Assembly (NCBI RefSeq): GCF_946190375.1
Contig: NZ_CAMIAF010000010.1
Location: 20,317-84,316, forward strand
DNA length: 64,000 nucleotides
Direction: 5' to 3'
DNA from: Streptococcus mitis
Lineage (GTDB): Bacteria > Bacillota > Bacilli > Lactobacillales > Streptococcaceae
Part shown: piece after piece, positions 27,276 through 34,980 of the stretch
Position numbering within the stretch: position 1 is the stretch's first letter
Layout of the letters: every line of letters starts with the position of its first letter
Position numbers and translations under genes: made by a program
Notes under the pieces: model-generated
Seen by the model: only the letters and a program-made list of their open reading frames with translations
Database searches by the model: none
Told to the model about the DNA's origin: nothing

Positions 27276-27604
27276 TTAGAGTTCCTCCTATTCGAATTTC
27301 ATTCTAGCACAAGAAAAAAACTTTTGCACAATTCTGCTACGCTTTAAAAAAGTTTATGAAATAGTGGAAATTATAGCCTTACTTTCTCAGAAAAATCGTT
27401 TACATGACTTTATCGATGGATTGGGCTATCTTTTGCTTCTCTCTTGTGTTATACTAGATAGGTTGCAAAGAAAACACTACTTTTCTTTTGTGGAAAAGAA
27501 GCAACACGATTTTATATCCAGTATATGAAAATACGTCATAAAAAGAAAAGTATAAACTAAGTCCTATAGGGTGGCTTCGCACCACCTTTAGAAAGAAGAA
27601 TAAC
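27276..27604. other. Intergenic region with the cshA promoter and long structured leader
   Basis: An extended -10, TGTTATACT, ends at 27455, giving a leader of about 143 bases before the helicase start. Two stems are visible: GTTGC (27462) with GCAAC (27501) enclosing TTCTTTT/AAAAGAA, and AGGGTGG (27568) with CCACCTT (27582) directly ahead of the ribosome site. A cre-like word (TGTAAACGATTT on the minus strand, near 27393-27404) lies between this promoter and that of the divergent oxidoreductase. Confidence 0.55.
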
Positions 27605-29176
27605 GTGAAATTTAATGAATTAAACTTGTCTGCTGATTTGCTAGCAGAGATTGAAAAAGCTGGTTTTGTAGAAGCCAGTCCGATCCAAGAACAAACTATT
27701 CCCTTGGCTCTTGAAGGTAAGGACGTTATCGGTCAAGCTCAGACTGGTACAGGAAAAACTGCAGCCTTTGGCTTGCCTACCCTTGAAAAAATCCGTACAG
27801 AAGAAGCGACCATCCAAGCTTTGGTTATCGCTCCAACACGTGAACTTGCTGTCCAAAGTCAAGAAGAACTCTTCCGCTTTGGCCGTAGCAAGGGAGTGAA
27901 AGTTCGCTCAGTTTACGGTGGTTCCAGCATTGAAAAACAAATCAAAGCTCTTAAATCTGGTGCCCATATCGTGGTGGGAACTCCAGGTCGCCTCTTGGAC
28001 TTGATTAAACGCAAGGCCTTGAAATTACAAGATATTGAAACTCTCATCCTTGACGAAGCAGATGAAATGCTCAACATGGGCTTCCTTGAAGATATCGAAG
28101 CGATCATTTCTCGTGTCCCTGAAAACCGTCAAACCCTACTCTTCTCAGCAACTATGCCAGATGCCATCAAGCGTATCGGTGTTCAGTTTATGAAAGAACC
28201 TGAGCATGTGAAGATTGCTGCCAAGGAATTGACAACAGAATTGGTTGACCAATACTATATCCGAGTTAAAGAACAAGAAAAATTTGATACCATGACCCGT
28301 CTCATGGACGTGGAACAACCAGAACTTGCTATCGTATTTGGTCGTACAAAACGCCGTGTAGATGAATTGACTCGTGGTCTGAAAATCCGTGGCTTCCGTG
28401 CAGAAGGAATTCATGGAGACCTAGACCAAAACAAACGTCTTCGTGTCCTTCGTGACTTTAAAAATGGCAATCTTGATGTTTTGGTTGCGACAGACGTTGC
28501 AGCGCGTGGGTTGGATATTTCAGGTGTGACCCATGTCTACAACTACGATATTCCACAAGATCCTGAAAGTTATGTTCACCGTATCGGGCGTACAGGTCGT
28601 GCTGGTAAATCAGGTCAGTCTATTACCTTCGTTTCACCTAATGAAATGGGTTACCTCCAAATCATCGAGAACTTGACAAAGAAACGCATGAAAGGTCTCA
28701 AACCTGCAAGTGCAGAAGAAGCCTTCCAAGCTAAAAAGCAAGTAGCTCTTAAGAAAATCGAACGTGATTTTGCTAATGAGGAGATTCGTAGCAACTTTGA
28801 GAAGTTTGGCAAGGATGCTCGTCAATTGGCCTCAGAATTCAGTCCTGAAGAATTGGCCATGTATATCTTGAGTCTGACTGTTCAAGACCCAGATAGTCTT
28901 CCTGAAGTGGAGATTGCACGTGAAAAACCACTGCCATTTAAACCATCAGGTAATGGCTTCGGTGGTAAAGCTAAGGGAGGTCGTCGTGGAGATGACCGTC
29001 GTGATAATCGCCGTGGAGACAACCGTCGTGGTCGTCGTGATGATTTCAAAAAAGGAAGTCGTGGAAATGATCGTTATGATAAGGAAAAACGTTATCGTAA
29101 GGATAATAAAAAACCACGCACTACTTCAAGCGAAAAGAAAACAGGCTTTGTTATTCGTAACAAGGGCGATAAATAA
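27605..29176 (+). CDS. cshA: DEAD-box RNA helicase, CshA type
   Basis: A 523-residue RNA helicase. Motif Q is followed by AQTGTGKTAAF (I), TPGR (Ib), DEADEM (II), SAT (III), and HRIGRTGRAG (VI). The C-terminal about 75 residues are a basic Arg-Gly-Asp-rich tail (RRGDDRRDNRRGDNRRG) that binds RNA. CshA proteins work with the RNA degradosome and ribosome assembly and matter in the cold. Start is GTG 27605 with AGAAAGAAG upstream. The long hairpin leader suggests post-transcriptional control. Confidence 0.92.
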   Translation: MKFNELNLSADLLAEIEKAGFVEASPIQEQTIPLALEGKDVIGQAQTGTGKTAAFGLPTLEKIRTEEATIQALVIAPTRELAVQSQEELFRFGRSKGVKVRSVYGGSSIEKQIKALKSGAHIVVGTPGRLLDLIKRKALKLQDIETLILDEADEMLNMGFLEDIEAIISRVPENRQTLLFSATMPDAIKRIGVQFMKEPEHVKIAAKELTTELVDQYYIRVKEQEKFDTMTRLMDVEQPELAIVFGRTKRRVDELTRGLKIRGFRAEGIHGDLDQNKRLRVLRDFKNGNLDVLVATDVAARGLDISGVTHVYNYDIPQDPESYVHRIGRTGRAGKSGQSITFVSPNEMGYLQIIENLTKKRMKGLKPASAEEAFQAKKQVALKKIERDFANEEIRSNFEKFGKDARQLASEFSPEELAMYILSLTVQDPDSLPEVEIAREKPLPFKPSGNGFGGKAKGGRRGDDRRDNRRGDNRRGRRDDFKKGSRGNDRYDKEKRYRKDNKKPRTTSSEKKTGFVIRNKGDK

Positions 29177-29177
29177 G

Positions 29178-29207
29178 AAAAAGCGGTTCAAAATGAATCG
29201 CTTTTTT
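29178..29207 (+). terminator. Terminator after cshA
   Basis: AAAAAGCGGTTC and GAATCGCTTTTTT pair around AAAAT, ending in six T. Confidence 0.85.
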
Positions 29208-29360
29208 ATATAAGGAGACCGAATGGAAAAAGAAAGATAAATAAAATAGATATATTATATTCTTGTAATATTATAATACACAAAAAAAGGGAGCTTGTCA
29301 ATAGAAAAGAAGCGATTTAATTAAAAATATTCTTGTTTTTCAAATTGCAATTAAATAAGC

Positions 29361-29405
29361 AATTTTCAGATAATAATTGAAAATTTAAGCTGTTTATGTT
29401 ATAAT
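29361..29405 (+). promoter_or_regulatory. codY promoter with CodY box
   Basis: TTGAAA (29377-29382), 17 bases, TATAAT (29400-29405, with TG ahead). AATTTTCAGATAATA (29361-29375) matches the CodY box AATTTTCWGAAAATT at 13 of 15 places and abuts the -35, so CodY should repress its own gene. Confidence 0.75.
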
Positions 29406-29431
29406 GATAGCGATTAAATTCGAGGTGAAAA

Positions 29432-30220
29432 ATGGCACATTTATTAGAAAAAACAAGAAAAATTACTTCTATCCTGAAGCGCTCAGAGGAGCAGTTGCAG
29501 GAAGAACTTCCATACAATGCGATTACCCGTCAATTGGCAGATATTATTGACTGTAACGCCTGTATCGTCAATAGCAAGGGACGTCTCCTTGGTTATTTTA
29601 TGCGTTACAAAACCAATACAGATCGTGTAGAGCAATTCTTCCAAACTAAGATTTTCCCAGATGACTACATTCAAGGTGCGAACATGATTTACGATACAGA
29701 AGCCAATCTGACAGTTGATCATGATTTGAGTATTTTCCCTGTAGAGAGTCGTTCGGATTTTCCAGATGGCTTGACGACCATTGCACCGATTCATGTATCA
29801 GGGATTCGCCTTGGTTCTTTGATTATTTGGCGCAATGATAAAAAATTCGAAGATGAGGACTTGATCCTTGTTGAGATTGCCAGTACCGTTGTTGGGATTC
29901 AGCTTCTTAACTTCCAACGAGAAGAAGATGAGAAAAATATCCGTCGCCGTACTGCTGTCACCATGGCGGTTAACACTCTTTCTTATTCCGAACTTCGTGC
30001 TGTTTCAGCAATTTTAGGGGAATTAAATGGAAATGAAGGGCAGTTGACTGCGTCTGTGATTGCAGACCGTATCGGAATCACCCGTTCTGTGATTGTTAAT
30101 GCCCTTCGTAAACTTGAGTCTGCGGGGATTATTGAAAGTCGCTCACTTGGAATGAAAGGGACCTACCTTAAGGTCTTGATTTCAGATATTTTTGAAGAAG
30201 TGAAGAAAAGAGATTACTAA
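29432..30220 (+). CDS. codY: Global nutrient regulator CodY
   Basis: A 262-residue repressor with an N-terminal GAF domain that binds branched-chain amino acids and a C-terminal winged helix-turn-helix ([20 protein letters not shown]). It controls amino-acid metabolism, transport and competence-linked genes in streptococci. GAGGTGA precedes the ATG. The CodY box in its promoter points to autoregulation. The stop overlaps the start of pncA (TAATG), so the two are co-translated. Confidence 0.96.
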   Translation: MAHLLEKTRKITSILKRSEEQLQEELPYNAITRQLADIIDCNACIVNSKGRLLGYFMRYKTNTDRVEQFFQTKIFPDDYIQGANMIYDTEANLTVDHDLSIFPVESRSDFPDGLTTIAPIHVSGIRLGSLIIWRNDKKFEDEDLILVEIASTVVGIQLLNFQREEDEKNIRRRTAVTMAVNTLSYSELRAVSAILGELNGNEGQLTASVIADRIGITRSVIVNALRKLESAGIIESRSLGMKGTYLKVLISDIFEEVKKRDY

Positions 30221-30795
30221 TGGCAAAGGCTTTAATTTCGATTGATTATACAGAAGATTTTGTTGCTGATAGTGGAAAATTGACAGCAGGCGCTCCAGCT
30301 CAGGCGATTTCGGATGCCATCAGCAAGGTGACTCGATTAGCTTTTGAACGAGGAGATTACATCTTCTTTACAATAGATGCTCACGAAGAAAACGATTGTT
30401 TCCATCCAGAAAGCAAACTATTTCCTCCTCACAATTTGATTGGGACTAGTGGACGGAATTTATACGGAGATTTGGGGACCTTTTATCAAGAGCATGGTTC
30501 AGACAGTCGTGTCTTTTGGATGGATAAACGCCATTACTCAGCTTTTTCGGGAACTGACCTGGATATCCGTTTGAGAGAGCGTCGAGTGTCTACCGTTATC
30601 TTAACAGGAGTCTTGACGGATATCTGTGTCCTGCACACAGCTATAGATGCCTATAATCTAGGATATGACATTGAGATTGTTAAACCAGCTGTTGCTTCCA
30701 TCTGGCCTGAAAATCACCAATTTGCCCTAGGGCATTTCAAAAATACACTTGGAGCTAAGTTAGTAGATGAAAATCTAAATGAAATTTCTGAGTAA
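30220..30795 (+). CDS. pncA: Nicotinamidase (isochorismatase fold)
   Basis: A 191-residue cysteine hydrolase that deamidates nicotinamide to nicotinate for NAD salvage. Catalytic Asp9 (SIDYTEDF), Lys103 (MDKRHYSAF) and Cys136 (LTDICVLHT) are present, as are metal ligands Asp53, His55 and His71. It is translationally coupled to codY, so nutrient state and NAD salvage share a transcript. The length and motifs are normal. Confidence 0.93.
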   Translation: MAKALISIDYTEDFVADSGKLTAGAPAQAISDAISKVTRLAFERGDYIFFTIDAHEENDCFHPESKLFPPHNLIGTSGRNLYGDLGTFYQEHGSDSRVFWMDKRHYSAFSGTDLDIRLRERRVSTVILTGVLTDICVLHTAIDAYNLGYDIEIVKPAVASIWPENHQFALGHFKNTLGAKLVDENLNEISE

Positions 30796-30831
30796 TTTGG
30801 TTGGTGAAATGAAAAAAATTGAAAAAAAGTG

Positions 30832-30860
30832 TTGACAAGGATCCCAAAAGTTGATATACT
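30832..30860 (+). promoter_or_regulatory. tRNA-Leu promoter
   Basis: TTGACA (30832-30837), 17 bases, TATACT (30855-30860), 15 bases ahead of the tRNA. Confidence 0.8.
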
Positions 30861-30875
30861 AGTAAAGTAATCGAC

Positions 30876-30961
30876 GCGGGGATGGCGGAATTGGCAGACG
30901 CGCAGGACTAAGGATCCTGTGACCGCTTTAGGTCGTGAGGGTTCAAGTCCCTCTCTCCGCA
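30876..30961 (+). tRNA. tRNA-Leu (anticodon AAG)
   Basis: An 86-base class II tRNA with a long variable arm. The acceptor stem GCGGGGA pairs with TCTCCGC, with A as base 73. The anticodon stem AGGA/TCCT encloses CTAAGGA, so the anticodon is AAG (30910-30912), reading CUU and, if A34 is modified, CUC. The T arm GGGTTCAAGTCCC is standard. CCA is not encoded. It has its own promoter and terminator. Confidence 0.93.
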
Positions 30962-30967
30962 TAGGAT

Positions 30968-30993
30968 AAGAGTTAGCTTAGGCTAGCTCTTTT
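30968..30993 (+). terminator. Terminator after tRNA-Leu
   Basis: AAGAGTTAGC and GCTAGCTCTTTT pair around TTAG and run into T-rich sequence. Confidence 0.8.
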
Positions 30994-31100
30994 GTTTTCA
31001 TATAATTCAAGTAGAGTAAAAAATTTTTGCTCTTTTTTTGTATTTCATAAACATTTCATATTTGAATTTTATAATAGTCTTACAAATATGGAGGTGACGA

Positions 31101-32378
31101 ATGAATCCAATCCAAAGAGCTTGGGCTTATGTCAGCAGAAAACGACTGAGAAGTTTTATTTTATTTCTGATTTTGTTTGTCCTATTGGCTGGAATTTCAG
31201 CCTGTTTGACTCTGATGAAGTCCAACAAAACAGTTGAAACCAATCTTTACAAATCACTCAACACATCTTTTTCTATTAAGAAGATAGAAAATGGTCAGAC
31301 ATTCAAGTTGTCAGACTTAGCATCCGTAAGCAAGATTAAGGGACTGGAAAATGTTTCTCCTGAACTCGAGACGGTCGCAAAACTAAAAGACAAGGAAGCA
31401 GTGAGTGGCGAGCAGAGCGTTGAACGTGATGATTTGTCAGCTGCGGATAAGAATTTGGTTAGCTTAACGGCTCTTGAAGATTCATCTAAGGATGTTACCT
31501 TTACCAGCTCGGCTTTTAATCTAAAAGAAGGACGACACCTTGAAAAAGGAGATTCCAAGAAAATCATCATCCACGAAGAGTTGGCTAAGAAGAACGGTCT
31601 TTCGCTTCATGACAAGATTGCCTTAGATGCTGGTCAGTCAGAAGCTGGTAAAGGACAAACTGTCGAGTTTGAAATCGTCGGAATCTTCTCTGGTAAAAAA
31701 CAAGAGAAATTTACAGGTTTGTCTTCTGACTTCAGTGAAAACCAAGTCTTTACAGACTATGAAAGTAGCCAAACCCTTTTGGGCAATACTGAATCTCAAG
31801 TTAGTGCAGCGCGCTTCTATGTAGAAAATCCTAAGGAAATGGACGGACTCATGAAGCAGGTAGAAAACTTGGACTTGGAAAATCAAGGCTATCAAGTCGA
31901 AAAGGAAAGCAAGGCTTTTGAACAAATCAAAGATTCAGTTGCTACTTTCCAAACATTTCTGACCATCTTCCTTTATGGGATGTTGATAGCAGGAGCTGGA
32001 GCCTTAATTTTGGTCTTGTCTCTCTGGTTGAGAGAACGGGTCTACGAAGTGGGAATTTTACTGGCACTTGGAAAAGGCAAGAGCTCAATCTTTCTACAGT
32101 TCTGTTTAGAGGTAGTTTTGGTATCTCTCGGTGCTTTGCTTCCAGCATTTGCTGCAGGAAACGCAATCACAACTTACCTACTCCAAACTCTACTAGCAAG
32201 TGGAGATCAGGCAAGCTTACAAGATACACTAGCCAAAGCAAGCAGTCTATCAACCAGCATCCTATCTTTTGCAGAATCCTATGTTTTTCTAGTTCTGCTT
32301 AGTTGCTTATCTGTAGCCCTTTGTTTCCTATTCTTATTTAGCAAATCACCGAAAGAAATTTTATCATCTATTAGTTAA
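31101..32378 (+). CDS. vex1: Vex1 ABC transporter permease (MacB-like)
   Basis: A 425-residue permease of the FtsX/MacB type: one N-terminal span (residues 20-40), an extracellular domain of about 240 residues, then three C-terminal spans. With Vex2 and Vex3 it forms the pneumococcal Vex exporter, linked in older work to the Vnc system and vancomycin tolerance, a link later disputed. GGAGGTGA precedes the ATG. TATAAT at 31070 is the probable -10. The order vex1-vex2-vex3 is conserved here. Confidence 0.88.
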   Translation: MNPIQRAWAYVSRKRLRSFILFLILFVLLAGISACLTLMKSNKTVETNLYKSLNTSFSIKKIENGQTFKLSDLASVSKIKGLENVSPELETVAKLKDKEAVSGEQSVERDDLSAADKNLVSLTALEDSSKDVTFTSSAFNLKEGRHLEKGDSKKIIIHEELAKKNGLSLHDKIALDAGQSEAGKGQTVEFEIVGIFSGKKQEKFTGLSSDFSENQVFTDYESSQTLLGNTESQVSAARFYVENPKEMDGLMKQVENLDLENQGYQVEKESKAFEQIKDSVATFQTFLTIFLYGMLIAGAGALILVLSLWLRERVYEVGILLALGKGKSSIFLQFCLEVVLVSLGALLPAFAAGNAITTYLLQTLLASGDQASLQDTLAKASSLSTSILSFAESYVFLVLLSCLSVALCFLFLFSKSPKEILSSIS

Positions 32379-32390
32379 GAAGGAGAAATC

Positions 32391-33038
32391 ATGACTTTAT
32401 TACAATTACAAGACCTTACCTACCGTTATAAGAACACTGCTGAAGCAGTCCTATATCAGATCAATTATAATTTTGAACCCGGAAAATTTTACAGTATTAT
32501 TGGTGAGTCAGGAGCAGGAAAATCCACACTCTTGTCCCTACTTGCTGGTCTAGATAGTCCTGTTGAAGGTTCTATCCTTTTTCAAGGAGAGGATATTCGT
32601 AAGAAGGGCTATTCTTACCATCGCATGCACCATATTTCCCTGGTCTTTCAAAATTATAACTTGATAGATTATCTTTCTCCACTGGAAAATATCCGCTTGG
32701 TCAATAAAAAGGCAAGCAAGGATACACTGCTTGAGCTTGGTTTGGATGAAAGTCAGATCAAGCGGAATGTTCTCCAGTTATCAGGTGGTCAACAGCAACG
32801 TGTTGCTATTGCTCGTAGTTTGGTCTCAGAAGCTCCAGTTATCTTAGCTGATGAGCCAACGGGAAATCTGGACCCTAAAACTGCTGGAGATATTGTCGAA
32901 CTGCTCAAATCACTTGCCCAGAAAACAGGTAAATGTGTGATTGTCGTCACCCACAGCAAAGAAGTGGCACAAGCGTCAGATATTACACTTGAGTTGAAAG
33001 ATAAGAAACTGACTGAAACTCGCAATACTACGAAATAA
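32391..33038 (+). CDS. vex2: Vex2 ABC transporter ATPase
   Basis: A 215-residue ATPase of the MacB/LolD group. Walker A is GESGAGKST, the signature is LSGGQQQR, Walker B is VILADEP, and the switch His lies in VVTHS. It powers Vex1/Vex3. AGAAGGAGA lies just ahead of the ATG, 12 bases after vex1. A 153-base BOX element then separates it from vex3. Confidence 0.92.
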   Translation: MTLLQLQDLTYRYKNTAEAVLYQINYNFEPGKFYSIIGESGAGKSTLLSLLAGLDSPVEGSILFQGEDIRKKGYSYHRMHHISLVFQNYNLIDYLSPLENIRLVNKKASKDTLLELGLDESQIKRNVLQLSGGQQQRVAIARSLVSEAPVILADEPTGNLDPKTAGDIVELLKSLAQKTGKCVIVVTHSKEVAQASDITLELKDKKLTETRNTTK

Positions 33039-33056
33039 TACGAGCTTTTTCTGTTA

Positions 33057-33209
33057 TACTCTTTGAAAATCAAATTCAAACCACGTCAGCGTCGCCTTAC
33101 CGTAGATATATGGTTACTGACTTCGTCAGTTTTATCTACAAACCTCAAAGCAGTGCTTTGAGCAACCTACGGCTAGTTTCCTAGTTTGCTTTTTGATTTT
33201 CATTGAGTA
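33057..33209 (+). repeat. BOX element, boxA-boxB-boxC form, inside the vex operon
   Basis: Starts TACTCTTTGAAAATCAAA, with boxA core CAGCGTCGCCTTACCGTAG. One boxB unit (TTACTGACTTCGTCAGT, then CAAAGCAGTGCTTTGAGCA) and boxC (ACCTACGGCTAG to ATTGAGTA) follow. The boxB part holds two short palindromes. It lies between vex2 and vex3. Confidence 0.92.
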
Positions 33210-33249
33210 TTAGAACTATAAAATAGAACAACATCTAGAAAGGGAACCT

Positions 33250-34629
33250 ATGTTACACAACGCATTTGCCTATGTTACAAGGAAGTTTTTCAAATCGATC
33301 GTCATCTTCCTGATTATTCTCCTCATGGCGAGCTTGAGTTTGGTCGGCTTGTCGATCAAGGGAGCTACTGCCAAAGCTTCTCAGGAGACCTTTAAAAATA
33401 TCACCAACAGCTTCTCCATGCAAATCAATCGTCGCGTCAATCAAGGAACGCCACGTGGTGCTGGGAATATCAAGGGTGAAGATATCAAAAAAATCACCGA
33501 AAACAAGGCCATTGAGTCTTATGTGAAACGCATCAACGCTATCGGAGATTTGACTGGCTATGAACTTATCGAAACGCCAGAAACCAAGAAAAATCTGACA
33601 CCTGACCGTGCCAAACATTTTGGAAGTAGCTTGATGATTACAGGTGTCAATGACTCCTCTAAAGAAGACAAGTTTGTCTCTGGTTCTTATAAGTTAGTCG
33701 AAGGTGAGCACCTAACAAACGACGACAAGGACAAGATCCTCCTGCACAAGGACTTGGCAGCCAAACACGGCTGGAAAGTAGGGGACAAGGTCAAACTAGA
33801 CTCTAATATCTACGATGCAGACAATGAAAAAGGTGCCAAGGAAACAGTCGAAGTGACAATCAAGGGACTCTTTGATGGTCACAATAAGTCGGCAGTAACC
33901 TACTCACAAGAACTCTACGAAAATACAGCCATCACAGACATCCATACGGCTGCTAAACTTTATGGATACACAGAAGACACAGCTATTTATGGGGACGCAA
34001 CCTTCTTTGTAACAGCGGACAAAAACTTGGATGATGTCATGAAAGAATTGAATGGCATCAGTGGTATTAACTGGAAGAGCTATACACTGGTGAAGAGCTC
34101 CTCAAACTACCCAGCTCTTGAGCAATCCATCTCTGGTATGTACAAGATGGCCAACCTCCTCTTCTGGGGTAGCTTGAGTTTCTCAGTTCTTCTCCTTGCC
34201 CTCTTGCTCAGCCTTTGGATCAATGCCCGTCGCAAGGAAGTGGGAATTCTCCTCTCTATTGGTCTCAAGCAGGCAAGTATCTTGGGTCAATTCATAACTG
34301 AATCCATTTTGATAGCCATCCCTGCTCTCGTTTCTGCTTACTTCCTAGCCAACTACACAGCGCGTGCCATCGGAAATACTGTCCTTGTCAATGTGACTTC
34401 AGGTGTTGCCAAACAGGCTAGCAAGGCGGCTCAAGCCTCTAACCTTGGTGGTGGTGCAGAAGTAGATGGCTTTAGCAAGACCTTGTCGAGCCTAGATATT
34501 TCTATTCAGACAGCAGACTTTATCATCGTCTTTGTCCTTGCCTTGGTTCTAGTGGTTCTCGTTATGGCGCTTGCTTCAAGCAATCTCCTTAGAAAACAAC
34601 CAAAAGAACTCTTGCTGGATAGCGAATAA
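33250..34629 (+). CDS. vex3: Vex3 ABC transporter permease (MacB-like)
   Basis: A 459-residue permease related to Vex1: one N-terminal span, a large outside domain, and three C-terminal spans (LLFWGSLSFSVLLLALLLSL onward). AGAAAGGGA precedes the ATG at 33250. The BOX element ahead may change the share of readthrough from vex2. It is the last gene of the exporter; what follows is a surface-protein gene rather than vncR. Confidence 0.9.
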   Translation: MLHNAFAYVTRKFFKSIVIFLIILLMASLSLVGLSIKGATAKASQETFKNITNSFSMQINRRVNQGTPRGAGNIKGEDIKKITENKAIESYVKRINAIGDLTGYELIETPETKKNLTPDRAKHFGSSLMITGVNDSSKEDKFVSGSYKLVEGEHLTNDDKDKILLHKDLAAKHGWKVGDKVKLDSNIYDADNEKGAKETVEVTIKGLFDGHNKSAVTYSQELYENTAITDIHTAAKLYGYTEDTAIYGDATFFVTADKNLDDVMKELNGISGINWKSYTLVKSSSNYPALEQSISGMYKMANLLFWGSLSFSVLLLALLLSLWINARRKEVGILLSIGLKQASILGQFITESILIAIPALVSAYFLANYTARAIGNTVLVNVTSGVAKQASKAAQASNLGGGAEVDGFSKTLSSLDISIQTADFIIVFVLALVLVVLVMALASSNLLRKQPKELLLDSE

Positions 34630-34980
34630 GTTTGAAAAAATTAGTCTAAAATAGAGACTACATCTTATTTTTCTATACAAGAATGGTGGATAGAGAATGG
34701 ATATTTAACAATACAAAATAGAGCCGAAAGCAGTGGTGAAAATCATTGCTTTCAGTCGCTTTCTTTGTACTTTAGTGTTTAAATATGATATACTAAAATC
34801 GTGGAATTCAGTGGAAGAACAATTTACAATTTCTATATTCAAATATGCATAAAAAATTATCCATGATTTGTTTTTTTAAATAAATAGAAAACTTGTAGAT
34901 ACCTATCCAGACTGCAAAGGTAGACGGGCCTGCTGTGGCTGAGTTTGCTTTTTTTAAAATATAAAATAGTGAGGAAAACA
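34630..34980. other. Intergenic region upstream of the LysM surface protein
   Basis: A clean stem-loop, GAAAGCAGTGGT / ATCATTGCTTTC with a GAAA loop, lies at 34726-34753. A promoter follows: TTGTAC (34765) and TATACT (34789-34794, TG ahead), giving a leader of about 180 bases. Near its end, GCAAA (34916) and TTTGC (34946) enclose a GC-rich piece and are followed by seven T, as in an intrinsic terminator set before the gene. The start has GAGGAAAA ahead. Confidence 0.5.
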
